Assembly: GCA_903839875.1 (NCBI GenBank)
Contig: CAIMDZ010000012.1
Location: 1-64,000 of the forward strand
DNA: 64,000 bases
Origin: an uncultured Bacteroidota bacterium
Lineage (GTDB): Bacteria; Bacteroidota; Bacteroidia; Chitinophagales; Chitinophagaceae
Reading direction: 5' to 3'
Below, piece after piece: positions 54,806 through 63,615 of the stretch. Numbering within the stretch: position 1 is the first letter of the stretch; the number at the start of each line of letters is the position of its first letter. The notes under the pieces are model-generated. The model ran no database searches. It was given only the letters and a program-made list of their open reading frames with translations, and was not told the DNA's origin. Made by a program: the position numbers and the translations under genes.

Positions 54806-55220
54806 CTCATTAAAGTTTAATCACATTAACCTTATAAGCCAGATTAATCACATTGAATTTTAATGAAAAAATCAATGGTTGTAAGAGGAATACTATTGAT
54901 TAATGCGTCCTATGTAAATGCAGGGGATAAATTATACAATGGCTGTTTCCAAAATTCAATATCATTGTTGAAGTTTCAAATTAAGCCATTATAAAGGTAG
55001 TCAATTTAAAATTGGCTGTTTTTTAGAGGTGATTAAGTATTATTTGAGTGTCTCCCTTAATTACCACCCAGATGTTCCGAATAGATTTTCCTGAAAGAAA
55101 TCTCAGCCCTGGTTTAAGTTTTCTAAACTTAAATCCCCAATTAAACAAAGGACTGCGTCCGGCAAAACATATTCTGATGCCAAATCAAGGAGCCAAACGT
55201 ATACGCTACGAAGTGTCTAT
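54806..55220. other. Gene-free AT-rich stretch
   Basis: The upstream region of the large hybrid kinase, plus 3' side of a damaged lipoprotein gene. Nothing specific was recognised. Confidence 0.5.
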
Positions 55221-55694
55221 TTATTTGGGCGTTATCTCCTCAGCGCAATCATATTTAATGGTATCGTTACGGCTATTTATCAATGACATCCGTTTGTCAG
55301 TAATGCTAACTATATTGAACTTATACAAATTATGTTTAGAATATATAATATTCAACGTATCACAGTCAATTTTCCAAAAAAACATATCGTCTCGAATCAT
55401 TGGAAAATTACCGCAATGTGGGACGGGCATACAAAGTCGTTGCCCTTCGTTTTTCTCCTCGCTATAAAAAAGACCCGTGCCGGATTTATTAAATATCATT
55501 CCTGTTCTAGAAACCATGTCAGCGTATCTAAAAGTATCCTCTCTTATCTAGAATTTTCCGTAATCACCAGTCAGATGTTGAGAATAATCCTTCCTGCAAG
55601 AAATCAAAAAGGATTGTAAAAGAAGAATTGAGCAAAATAAGAAATGCTTAGTGAGGGTATAGCATTTACTAATGTTTTCTTCCTTCTTTGCCAT
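55221..55694 (-). pseudogene. Lipoprotein gene with internal amber stop
   Basis: From ATG 55694 the frame reads MAKKEENISKCYTLTKHFLF then CSILLLQSFLISC, a lipoprotein signal with lipobox, then RKDYSQHLTGDYGKF and a TAG at 55550-55548. The same frame stays open after it (IREDTFRYADMVSRTGMIFN and on to EITPK, stop at 55221). Reading TAG as a former TGG gives LTGDYGKFWIREDT, a lipocalin-like LxGxY..W beginning. A single nonsense change thus explains the break. The gene sits upstream of, and divergent from, the ParDE pair. Confidence 0.7.
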
Positions 55695-55781
55695 AATTTC
55701 CTGACTCGTTTTCAATAAAGTTAAACAACATTCCCCTGAACTACAGGGAAGAAAGTAAATAATTATATATTTTTGTAAAAA

Positions 55782-56027
55782 ATGACCCCCGTGAGCAGCA
55801 CTGAAATACGTCAACAATTACATCATTACATTGATGTCGCAAACGACAAAGATATTGCGGCAATGTTTTCTTTTATGGAAGATAAAAGCGCCCAGCCATA
55901 TACTTTTACACAAGAGGAATTGGATGAGTTTTATAGCCGTAGGGAAAAATTTCTAAAAGGCGGTAGCATAGGTTATTCAGTGGAAGATGTTCATAGCCAA
56001 TTAAGAAAAGGTAAAAATGGCTTATGA
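55782..56027 (+). CDS. ParD-like antitoxin
   Basis: An 81-residue protein with a short helical N-terminus (TEIRQQLHHYIDVANDKDIA) and an acidic middle (FTQEELDEFYSRREKF). It overlaps the ParE-type toxin gene by 4 bases (ATGA at 56024), giving co-translation. Small acidic proteins in this position are antitoxins, and similar ones in Bacteroidota pair with RelE/ParE toxins. Confidence 0.75.
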   Translation: MTPVSSTEIRQQLHHYIDVANDKDIAAMFSFMEDKSAQPYTFTQEELDEFYSRREKFLKGGSIGYSVEDVHSQLRKGKNGL

Positions 56028-56311
56028 GTTATACGATTGTCCTGTCGGACGAAGCGAAGCATGATGAAGTAGAAAGTTATCATTATTATGAGTTGCAGCG
56101 CACAGGATTGGGTGATGAGTTCCTGGACGCGCTTGAAAATTGTTATGCTGCACTCGTCGGGCATCCCGAATTCTTCGGATTTATAGACAGCCGCAATTTA
56201 TTGCGCGGTATAAGGTTAAAGCGATTTCCCTTCATTATCATTTATGAAATTTCAGAGAGTTCTGTTTTCGTTTATTCAGTTCATCATACCAGCAGAAAAC
56301 CCTTTGAATAG
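56024..56311 (+). CDS. ParE/RelE-superfamily toxin
   Basis: A 95-residue toxin-fold protein: EVESYHYYELQRTGLGDEFL followed by a beta sheet with GIRLKRFPFIIIYEISESSV and the C-terminal VYSVHHTSRKP. This is the ParE pattern (Leu/Arg strand, FPFIIIYEI, HTSR near the end). ParE poisons DNA gyrase; others in the superfamily cut mRNA. Paired with the antitoxin at 55782. Confidence 0.87.
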   Translation: MSYTIVLSDEAKHDEVESYHYYELQRTGLGDEFLDALENCYAALVGHPEFFGFIDSRNLLRGIRLKRFPFIIIYEISESSVFVYSVHHTSRKPFE

Positions 56312-56395
56312 AAACATGAACCCAAGGGGCCAATCCCCTGAATTTTGCCGTCTATAATTTCCCCTTCAATTATCGTTTCCATTATCTTTGCCCCC

Positions 56396-58795
56396 GTGTT
56401 TCCAAAAACCATTTCATACGTACTTCTTTTTATCCTTGCCCTATGCAACAAAGCATCCGCGCAGCAAGTAAAAGCCACTTTCCGCATCATTGACCGCGAC
56501 AGTATCCCCATCCCATTCGCCCAAATTCAGGTAATAGGTACCCCCGATTCAGTAACCGAACGTTTTGGCGATATCGCAGATAGTACAGGCAGGGTAGCGT
56601 TTACCCTCACTCAGGGTCATAGGTACATTGCCAGGGTACATGCCATTAATTACAAACCCAGTATAAAAAATATTCTCATTATAGGCGATCACCCGGCTTT
56701 TGTTATGGTGGCGGAAACGGACACCAAATCCCTCAAAGACGTACAAATCACCGCCAAGCGCCCCTTGCTGCGACAGGAAGACGACAAGACCATTGTTGAC
56801 CCCGAAGAACTGGCCGCCAGCAGTACCAATGCCTACGATATCATGGAGAAAATTCCCGGTATATACGTTGATCAGGATGGCAGTATTTACATTTCCAGCA
56901 CCACGCCTGCTACCATTTACATCAATGGCCGCGAACAGAAAATGAGCAACACCGATGTGGCATCCCTGCTCAAAAGCCTGCCGCCCAATTCTATTGAGAA
57001 GATAGAAATTATGCGCACGCCTTCTTCAAAGTTTGATGCATCGAGCAGTGGCGGCATTGTTAATGTAGTGCTGAAGAAAGGAGTGCACATCGGGCTCACC
57101 GGTAACACCAATGCCGGCATGAACCAGGGCACCTACGGCAACCAGTTTGCGGGCTTCACCCTCAACAACAGCAATGGCATTTTCAGCACCAGCTTTTCAC
57201 TGCAGGCAAGCGCCCGTGCCACAGGCGAGCAGCTAAACACCAACCGGAAATTTGCCCCCGATTCCATGCTGGTACAAAAAGCCTATACCAAATATCCTGG
57301 CAGTACTTATTACGGCTCCTACAGCATAGGATACACCCCCGATAAGAAATGGGATATAAACTACGACGGCCGCATAAGTATCAATCAAAACTCGGGTAAT
57401 ACCAATACGGCCTCCGGCATGCAAAGGGCGGATGTGGATACAGCTTTCGCTGATTTCAATACCGGCCTTAATAATAATACTCACAATGTAAACATCAATC
57501 AGGGACTCTCAGCCAGGTACAAAATAGATACCCAGGGTTCTGAGTGGAGCGCGGACTTTTCTTACAACTACCTGCCCTCCACAACCACTCAGCATTACGA
57601 AACAGACTATACCCAACCAATATTGCCAACTGTATCGGGCAATGGCGACCTGCACAGCAATTATCAATACCTTTCTTTCAAGTCGGATATTGTTAAGAAG
57701 CTTCCGTTAAAAAGCCAGGTGGAGGCTGGTATTAAGACCACAAATGTGTGGTTTGATAACAATACCGCTTATACCATTACTTACCGCGATACCACTAAAA
57801 GTGATCTGCTCCGCTCAAATATTTATAACTACGACGAGCACATCTACGCTGCCTACGCCCAGGCATCAAAGAACTTTGCCGGTATACTCATTAAAGCCGG
57901 CGCCCGCCTCGAACATACCGAAATGAACGGCCACCAGATAGAGCCAAAGGACACCAGTTTCAAGGTCAACCGAACAGATCTGTTCCCCTATGTCTATATA
58001 AGCCGCAAAGTAATGTCCATCAAAGGTTACGAGCTGCGCGGCTACCTCATATACCGCCGTACCATTTCCCGCCCGTCTTACGATTATCTGAATCCCTTTC
58101 CAAAGTATGTAGACCAGTTCCTCTCCGAAGTCGGCAATCCGTCGCTCAGGCCGCAGTTCACAAAAAACTATGAGGCCAATATCTCAGTGGACGAGCGGCC
58201 CCTTTTTGCCTTCGGCTACAACGATATGACCGACATCTTCTCGCAGGTGGTCTATCCGTCTGCCACCAATCCCCTTCAGACCTACCGCACCTGGGACAAC
58301 CTTGGCCGCAACCGGGAATATTACGCCAGGGGCCTGGGCATACTGCCCCCCGGCAAGACGTACTTCGGGCTGCTGGGCGTGCAATACAACAGCAGCAATT
58401 ACGACGGTCAGTACAACGGCGCGCCGCTTACTTACAAACATGAAAGCTGGATGCTCTTCACCTACCAGACCCTGAAACTCAGTAAGCTCACCATGGTGGT
58501 GCTCAATGGCTTTGTGCGCTTCAAAAGCCAGGTGCAATTTTACGAACTCAGCACCTTCGGCTCCCTTAACCTCAGCATCAATCACCAGTTCCTTCAGAAG
58601 AAACTAAAAGCCACCCTCAGCGTCACCGACATGTTCCTCACCAACAACAACCAGTTCACCATAGACCAGGGCGCCATCCACGCCACCGGCCTCCGCAAAG
58701 GTGACACCAGGCGGTTTGGGTTTAATGTCTCCTACAACTTCGGGGTGAGGAAGAAGGAAGTGAAGGATTTTGTGGAGGATGCGACACCGCAATAG
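56396..58795 (+). CDS. TonB-dependent-type outer-membrane beta-barrel protein
   Basis: About 799 residues from the GTG at 56396, which gives the signal MFPKTISYVLLFILALCNKA then SAQ. A carboxypeptidase-regulatory-like domain follows (ATFRIIDRDSIPIPFAQIQV). A plug-like domain comes next: ETDTKSLKDVQITAKRPLLR, MEKIPGIYVDQDGSIYIS and GGIVNVVLKKG. The large C-terminal barrel is of the OMP_b-brl_3 kind, ending RRFGFNVSYNFGVRKKEVKD. A classical TonB box was not identified. A TTG at 56345 would add 17 residues ahead of the signal and is less likely. The 3' end is duplicated at 59648-59834. Confidence 0.85.
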   Translation: MFPKTISYVLLFILALCNKASAQQVKATFRIIDRDSIPIPFAQIQVIGTPDSVTERFGDIADSTGRVAFTLTQGHRYIARVHAINYKPSIKNILIIGDHPAFVMVAETDTKSLKDVQITAKRPLLRQEDDKTIVDPEELAASSTNAYDIMEKIPGIYVDQDGSIYISSTTPATIYINGREQKMSNTDVASLLKSLPPNSIEKIEIMRTPSSKFDASSSGGIVNVVLKKGVHIGLTGNTNAGMNQGTYGNQFAGFTLNNSNGIFSTSFSLQASARATGEQLNTNRKFAPDSMLVQKAYTKYPGSTYYGSYSIGYTPDKKWDINYDGRISINQNSGNTNTASGMQRADVDTAFADFNTGLNNNTHNVNINQGLSARYKIDTQGSEWSADFSYNYLPSTTTQHYETDYTQPILPTVSGNGDLHSNYQYLSFKSDIVKKLPLKSQVEAGIKTTNVWFDNNTAYTITYRDTTKSDLLRSNIYNYDEHIYAAYAQASKNFAGILIKAGARLEHTEMNGHQIEPKDTSFKVNRTDLFPYVYISRKVMSIKGYELRGYLIYRRTISRPSYDYLNPFPKYVDQFLSEVGNPSLRPQFTKNYEANISVDERPLFAFGYNDMTDIFSQVVYPSATNPLQTYRTWDNLGRNREYYARGLGILPPGKTYFGLLGVQYNSSNYDGQYNGAPLTYKHESWMLFTYQTLKLSKLTMVVLNGFVRFKSQVQFYELSTFGSLNLSINHQFLQKKLKATLSVTDMFLTNNNQFTIDQGAIHATGLRKGDTRRFGFNVSYNFGVRKKEVKDFVEDATPQ

Positions 58796-58946
58796 GTGGT
58801 GTTTGAAAAGTCATTTTATTAAATATAACGTCTCCTTTCCTTAGTATCATTAATATTTCATAATTATTGGTTCGTGTTGTATCTTTGCTTTGCAGCGTTG
58901 GTTATTTAACGATGCGCATGCCCTGAAAGTTATTAATTAAGTAGCC

Positions 58947-59084
58947 ATGCTAAAAAAGATCGTAATATCGCCGGATAATAAAAAGGCTATTTCTTTCTTT
59001 GAGGAAATAGAGAAAAGAAAGGCTGAGGTTAAAAAAATGCTGGAGGCCAAAGCCGCTAAACGAATAAAGGCGCATAAGCTTTGA
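58947..59084 (+). CDS. 45-residue Lys-rich small protein, coupled to the DUF6169-like gene
   Basis: Starting at ATG 58947: MLKKIVISPDNKKAISFFEE followed by a strongly charged helix (EKRKAEVKKMLEAKAAKRIK). The stop TGA at 59082-59084 overlaps the TTG start of the next gene at 59081 (TTGA), so the two are translationally coupled. It resembles the DNA-binding or antitoxin-like small partners of two-gene modules; no family is recognised. Confidence 0.65.
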   Translation: MLKKIVISPDNKKAISFFEEIEKRKAEVKKMLEAKAAKRIKAHKL

Positions 59085-59614
59085 TTAACAATTTCTATTC
59101 CTATATTCTTGAGGAAGACGATAGTGATGTAATCTCCTACTCGTTTCTTACATCCAACCGGTCTGTTTACTATGTTTATTTCGACCCCTACGAATACGTC
59201 CGCTACACAGATAATTATCCTCATCTCCTGGAATCGGGTTTCGCTTTTGGATTCCAGAGAATAATAAAAGGAAATGGCCCGTGGATATCTGATCTCAAAA
59301 TCGGGGAGACCATTTCCAGGATAGTTATTGATTTTATTAAAGAGCATGGGGCTGATGTAGTGCTCTTGTATCATTGCGACTATTCAGATAAAAAACAACG
59401 GGGAAGAGATAAGATATTTAATGATTGGTACGAATGTTCTGCCATGAAACAATCATTTATTAAAAAGAAAATAGCGGTAATTATCGTAAATAAAAACGGC
59501 GGAGTGATTGATTACTATATGGGATATTTAACTTCAAAAAACAATAGCCTAAGCCAGAACGTTGAAGATGAATTTTCCTTGTTTGCTGAAAATCTGGCGA
59601 GCAATAAGCCTTAG
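59081..59614 (+). CDS. DUF6169-like protein
   Basis: A 177-residue protein with SYSFLTSNRSVYYVYFDPYE, a FGFQRI strand, IGETISRIVIDFIKEHGADV and LLYHCDYSDKKQRGRDKIFNDWY. This fits my memory of DUF6169 proteins of Bacteroidota, which have the CD..D.kQ..R...F..W signature. The start is a TTG overlapping the preceding stop; no ATG is available. Function is unknown. The pair lies exactly where a second outer-membrane protein gene has been lost. Confidence 0.6.
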   Translation: MINNFYSYILEEDDSDVISYSFLTSNRSVYYVYFDPYEYVRYTDNYPHLLESGFAFGFQRIIKGNGPWISDLKIGETISRIVIDFIKEHGADVVLLYHCDYSDKKQRGRDKIFNDWYECSAMKQSFIKKKIAVIIVNKNGGVIDYYMGYLTSKNNSLSQNVEDEFSLFAENLASNKP

Positions 59615-59647
59615 CCAAGACCTGCAATAGCATAACGTTATTTCTTC

Positions 59648-59834
59648 CACGCTCAGCGTCACCGACATCTTCCTCACCAACAACAACCAATTTACCATAG
59701 ACCAGGGCACCATCCATGCCACCGGCCTCCGCAAAGGCGACACAAGAAGGTTTGGGTTTAATGTCTCCTACAACTTTGGGGTAAGAAAGAAGGAGGTGAA
59801 GGATTTTGTGGAGGATGGGACACCAAACCCATAA
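59648..59834 (+). pseudogene. 3' fragment of a second TonB-dependent-type outer-membrane protein gene
   Basis: It translates as TLSVTDIFLTNNNQFTIDQG then TIHATGLRKGDTRRFGFNVS and ends DGTPNP, almost identical to the last 60 residues of the 56396 protein. The DNA differs mainly at third codon positions. It is the remnant of a tandem paralogue whose remainder is gone; the fragment has no start and is out of any promoter context. Confidence 0.85.
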
Positions 59835-60003
59835 ACCTTTTACCCCTTCCTGAAACTGCACAAAGCGAAATAAAAATTGTTGCACACTTTTGTATTGTTA
59901 ATCAGCCTGTTAATCCAAAATAATGATTCCTTCGTCAGCATGACAAGCGGGAGTGAAGATGACCGGTACATCCACCTTCACTGAAGCTATGACGCACAAA
60001 AAA

Positions 60004-60027
60004 AAGGGAGCGCCTCCGCACTCCCTT
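60004..60027 (-). terminator. rpoD terminator
   Basis: AAGGGAG (60004-60010) pairs with CTCCCTT (60021-60027); on the minus strand an eight-T run follows. Confidence 0.85.
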
Positions 60028-60062
60028 CAAAACAAACCAACCCTTCATTCAAACTCACTTTA

Positions 60063-60920
60063 TCAACCCAAATATACTTTAAGTGCATTGCTGTAACGTG
60101 CTTTCTGTAAGCGTTTTATGGCGCGCTCTTTGATCTGGCGGATACGTTCTTTGGTAAGGTCGTATTTTTCGCCTATTTCTTCTATGCTGGGGCCATTGTC
60201 GCCTTCCAGTCCGAAGTAAGCAGCCAGTATTTCGGCTTCACGGATGCTGAGTGATTTCAGGATGCGGCGTATTTCGTTGCGCAAAGAGTCCTTCATTACA
60301 TCGTCATCAGTGTCACTGCTGCCTTCCAGCAGGTCGCCCATGGCCACGTCTTCGGCTTCGTGCACGGGTGCATCGAGGCTGGTGTGGCGGGTATTGCTGG
60401 TGAATATGTTGGTTACTTCAGTTTCGCTCATGTCCAGGATGTCGGCCAGTTCCTCGGTTGAGGGCTCGCGTTCGTTTTCCTGTTCAAAGGCGATGAACGC
60501 CTTGTTGGCCTTGTTGTAGGTGCCTATCTTGTTCTGGGGCAGGCGCACAAGGCGTCCCTGCTCTGCCAGAGCCTGTAAAATAGACTGACGTATCCACCAA
60601 ACAGCGTACGAGATAAACTTAAACCCTTTGGTTTCATCGAAACGCTGTGCGGCTTTGATGAGGCCAAGATTTCCTTCATTGATAAGGTCGCTCAGTGATA
60701 GGCCCTGATGCTGGTACTGTTTGGCCACCGAAACAACGAAACGGAGATTGGATTTAACCAGTTTTTCCAGCGCACGCTGGTCGCCCATATGTATTTTCTG
60801 GGCAAGTGTGGTTTCCTCCTCAGGAGTGATCATCGAAATCTTGCTTATTTCCTGCAAGTATTTCTCGACCGCCTGCGAATCCCTGTTTGTAATCTGGGTG
60901 GCAATTTTTAACTGCCTCAT
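60063..60920 (-). CDS. rpoD: Primary sigma factor (RpoD/SigA of Bacteroidota type)
   Basis: A 285-residue sigma-70 protein lacking the large region 1.1, as in Bacteroidota primary sigma factors. Region 1.2 begins SQAVEKYLQEISKISMITPE; region 2 has LVKSNLRFVVSVAKQYQHQG and the FISYAVWWIRQSI helix (2.3/2.4). Region 3 follows, and region 4 ends with EEIGEKYDLTKERIRQIKER, the -35/-33 binding helix-turn-helix. This factor reads the TTG/TAnnTTTG promoters noted in the window. Length and order are complete. Confidence 0.94.
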   Translation of the reverse strand: MRQLKIATQITNRDSQAVEKYLQEISKISMITPEEETTLAQKIHMGDQRALEKLVKSNLRFVVSVAKQYQHQGLSLSDLINEGNLGLIKAAQRFDETKGFKFISYAVWWIRQSILQALAEQGRLVRLPQNKIGTYNKANKAFIAFEQENEREPSTEELADILDMSETEVTNIFTSNTRHTSLDAPVHEAEDVAMGDLLEGSSDTDDDVMKDSLRNEIRRILKSLSIREAEILAAYFGLEGDNGPSIEEIGEKYDLTKERIRQIKERAIKRLQKARYSNALKVYLG

Positions 60921-61268
60921 ATATATACTTTAATTTTTAATGCTGAGTAAAAGTGTAATTTTTCTGCTTATCTACATATATAGACGTAAATTTTACACAA
61001 AACGTTTAAATAATGTTCTAAAATCTTGTTATAATAATCATCACAAAATGCGTTCCACAAATTCTTAAATCCTTTAACAAATTGCCACTTGTTTGTAATG
61101 TTTTATTGAAACAGGCTATAGTACTGACTTTTAGGGGTTATGAATTTTACCTATATGCCTATAATTCAGGGACAATAATAAAAGCAAAGCTAAATTGCGC
61201 TGCAAAATTAAACCAATATGCCAAAATTGCTACCTTTGCGCCACAATTTCGTATCAATTTAACAAAAC
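60921..61268. promoter_or_regulatory. rpoD-gcdH divergent intergenic region
   Basis: A 348-bp AT-rich region. TACCTTTG at 61231-61238 (plus strand) is a good -7 box 30 bases before the gcdH ATG. No clear box was found for rpoD. Confidence 0.5.
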
Positions 61269-62447
61269 ATGACAAAAGATCTTTACCAGCACCCCGATTA
61301 TTACCTTGTGGATGAACTACTTACCGACGAACATAAACTCATCCGCGATTCAGTAAGAGCCTACGTAAAAAAAGACATTTCCCCGATAATTGAAGAGTAC
61401 GCCCAGCAGGCAAAATTCCCAGGTCAGATAATACAAGGCATGGGCGACCTCGGCTGTTTCGGCCCGTTTGTGCCGCAGAAATACGGTGGTGCTGGTCTGG
61501 ACTATATCTCCTACGGTATTATGATGCAGGAACTGGAGCGTGGCGATTCAGGTGTGCGCAGTACTGCATCGGTGCAGGGTTCGCTGGTGATGTTCCCTAT
61601 CTATAAATATGGCAGCGAAGAACAAAAGCATAAGTACCTGCCAAAACTGGCAACAGGTGAAATTATGGGCTGTTTCGGGCTTACCGAGCCAAACCATGGT
61701 TCAAACCCTGCCGGTATGCTCAGTAATTTTAAAGATGCCGGCGACCATGTTATTCTCAATGGCTCAAAGATGTGGATATCGAATGCTCCTTTTGCTGATA
61801 TTGCAGTGGTATGGGCAAAGAACGAAACGGGCGAGATACACGGAATGATAGTGGAACGCGGCATGGAAGGATTTTCCACACCAGAGACGCATGGTAAATG
61901 GTCGCTGAGGGCATCGGCAACCGGTGAGCTGGTTTTTGATAATGTAAAAGTGCCTAAAGAAAATATCTTCCCCGGCGTGAAGGGCCTGAAGGGGCCGCTT
62001 GGCTGCCTGTCCAGCGCCCGTTTTGGTATTGCATGGGGTGCAATTGGTTGCGCTATGGATTGCTATGATACGGCGCTTCGTTATGCCAAACAACGTATAC
62101 AATTCGGCAAGCCTATAGCCGGGTTCCAGTTGACACAAAAGAAACTGGCAGAAATGATCACCGAGATCACCAAGAGCCAACTGATGAACTGGCGTCTGGG
62201 CGTTTTGCGTAATGAAGACCGTGCAACTCCCGCACAAATATCTATGGCAAAACGAAACAGTTGCGATATTGCACTTAAAGTATCGCGTGAGGCCAGGCAG
62301 ATACTTGGCGGCATGGGCATCACGGGTGAATTCAGCATAATGCGCCACATGATGAACCTGGAATCAGTAGTTACCTACGAAGGCACGCACGACATCCACC
62401 TGCTGATAACGGGTATGGATGTGACGGGGATAAATGCGTTTAATTAG
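61269..62447 (+). CDS. gcdH: Glutaryl-CoA dehydrogenase (acyl-CoA dehydrogenase family)
   Basis: A 392-residue FAD enzyme of the acyl-CoA dehydrogenase fold. Features typical of glutaryl-CoA dehydrogenase are RSTASVQGSLVMFPIYKYGS, GCFGLTEPNHGSNPAGM and the C-terminal VVTYEGTHDIHLLITG, in which Glu (about residue 371) is the catalytic base. It oxidises and decarboxylates glutaryl-CoA to crotonyl-CoA in lysine/tryptophan breakdown. Length matches the group. No electron-transfer flavoprotein gene is adjacent. Another short-chain specificity is possible. Confidence 0.88.
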   Translation: MTKDLYQHPDYYLVDELLTDEHKLIRDSVRAYVKKDISPIIEEYAQQAKFPGQIIQGMGDLGCFGPFVPQKYGGAGLDYISYGIMMQELERGDSGVRSTASVQGSLVMFPIYKYGSEEQKHKYLPKLATGEIMGCFGLTEPNHGSNPAGMLSNFKDAGDHVILNGSKMWISNAPFADIAVVWAKNETGEIHGMIVERGMEGFSTPETHGKWSLRASATGELVFDNVKVPKENIFPGVKGLKGPLGCLSSARFGIAWGAIGCAMDCYDTALRYAKQRIQFGKPIAGFQLTQKKLAEMITEITKSQLMNWRLGVLRNEDRATPAQISMAKRNSCDIALKVSREARQILGGMGITGEFSIMRHMMNLESVVTYEGTHDIHLLITGMDVTGINAFN

Positions 62448-62518
62448 GAATTAGTAATTGGGGATTTGGAATTTGGATTGGAGTTTCGGGGCAAGTCCAA
62501 ATTTGTTTGCCCGGCACG

Positions 62519-62554
62519 AGTAGTAGAGACGGCATGCATGCCGTCTCTACTACT
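62519..62554. repeat. Perfect 36-bp palindrome
   Basis: AGTAGTAGAGACGGCATG (62519-62536) is followed immediately by its reverse complement, CATGCCGTCTCTACTACT (62537-62554). It is flanked by the motifs TGCCCGGCACGAG and GTCCGGTGCGAG, which look like parts of a dispersed repeat. It could form a long hairpin without a loop. Confidence 0.9.
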
Positions 62555-62671
62555 TACGGGTTGTCTGTCCGGTGCGAGCAGAGACGCAAAATCCTGTGTC
62601 TCTACGAAACGTGTGACTGCTAAATATGGTATACTTTTAGCTTTTCATTTTTGCCTTTTACCTTAATAAAG

Positions 62672-62971
62672 CTACCTGTCTCTCCAATGTGTAAGGTCTT
62701 TGTCTTCTCCGCCCCTGATGAGGTTGATAATAATGGAAAGAACCATAGCGCCTATGGTTGCGGCGGCTAATTTTCTGAAAAGGTGATCCTCTATAAATGT
62801 GAGGTATTTAAACAGGAATTTATTACCCAGCCACGAACCTGTAATACCAATGGCAATAGTTGCCAGCATACCAAAACCTCTGCCGGGTAATATTAATTGG
62901 GAGATAAGCCCTGCTATCATCCCAATGACTATTATAATTATTATTGCCTTGTGCGCCTGGAACTCATGCAT
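62672..62971 (-). CDS. GlsB/YeaQ/YmgE-like small membrane protein
   Basis: From ATG 62971 (MHEFQAHKAIIIIIVIGMIA), a roughly 99-residue protein with three hydrophobic helices. The GLISQLILPGRGFGMLATIA and GITGSWLGNKFLF segments match the transglycosylase-associated (GlsB/YeaQ) family: GxxGxxxxxPGxxxGxxxxxxxGxxGSxxG. Members respond to stress but have no established activity. The longer frame from 63010 adds 13 residues before the first helix and is less likely. Confidence 0.8.
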   Translation of the reverse strand: MHEFQAHKAIIIIIVIGMIAGLISQLILPGRGFGMLATIAIGITGSWLGNKFLFKYLTFIEDHLFRKLAAATIGAMVLSIIINLIRGGEDKDLTHWRDR

Positions 62972-63075
62972 AATAAAATCAGGTAACGAAAAAAGGAGCA
63001 GGTATCTCAAGTGATAAGTTTATGTAAATCTAGGAATGATTGGGGGTTTATTGAGTTGTTTTATTTGCATAGCTC

Positions 63076-63290
63076 CATCAAGGCCGTCATTTCGAACGAA
63101 GTGGAGTGAAACGGAACGAAGAGAGAAATCTCCTGAGAGTTAAGGTGAAGCCAAATAGAGTTTCAGTGGTCACTTGCCCCATCAGAGCCGTCATTTCGAA
63201 CGGAGTACCGATTTTTCATCGGTACGCAGAGAGAAATCTCCTGAGAGTTAGCGGTGCGGCCAAATAGAATTCCACCGGCCACTTGCGTCA
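63076..63290 (+). repeat. Two direct ~100-bp repeat units upstream of the GIY-YIG gene
   Basis: Each unit has CCATCA(A/G)(A/G)GCCGTCATTTCGAAC, a variable hairpin part, GAGAGAAATCTCCTGAGAGTTA and a GG(T/C)CACTTG end. In unit 2 the variable part is a clean hairpin, GTACCGAT (63205-63212) with ATCGGTAC (63218-63225). Copies in inverse orientation lie downstream of the gene (63616-63945). Confidence 0.8.
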
Positions 63291-63318
63291 GCAATAAAAA
63301 ACGCTTAATTTTCGCTGA

Positions 63319-63612
63319 ATGCAGAAGGCCGGCTTCGTATATATAGTTACCAATACACATCACACAGTGGTGTACGTAGGTGTTACATCGCAGTTGTTGA
63401 ACCGTATCTACAAGCATAAAATTCATTTTTACAAAAAGAGTTTTTCTGATCGGTACAACATTGAGTATCTCGTTTATTATGAGCGTTTCGAAAGAATAGT
63501 GGATGCAATAGCAAGGGAAAAGCAAATAATGAAATGGCGGCGGGAAAAGAAGGATGCGTTGATCAATTCCATGAATCCGGAGTGGCGGGATCTGTGGGAT
63601 GAGATGCATTGA
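63319..63612 (+). CDS. GIY-YIG nuclease-family protein
   Basis: A 97-residue single-domain protein with the GIY-YIG motif FVYIVTNTHHTVVYVGVTSQ, catalytic Arg in LLNRIYKHK and Glu in REKQIMKWRREKK (general metal-binding Glu region), and the C-terminal MNPEWRDLWDEM typical of small bacterial GIY-YIG (UPF0213-like) proteins. Its role in cells is unclear. It is flanked by inverted arrays of the ~100-bp repeats. Confidence 0.9.
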   Translation: MQKAGFVYIVTNTHHTVVYVGVTSQLLNRIYKHKIHFYKKSFSDRYNIEYLVYYERFERIVDAIAREKQIMKWRREKKDALINSMNPEWRDLWDEMH

Positions 63613-63615
63613 CGC

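Noticed and set aside
13452-55550. Alternative genetic code (TGA or TAG read as an amino acid)
   Set aside because: Core genes in the window (frr, gyrA, clpB, rpoD) read normally with TGG for Trp, and TGA/TAG end many frames; the two internal stops are better explained as mutations.
61764-62348. 194-residue open frame antisense to gcdH
   Set aside because: The sense strand encodes a complete acyl-CoA dehydrogenase.
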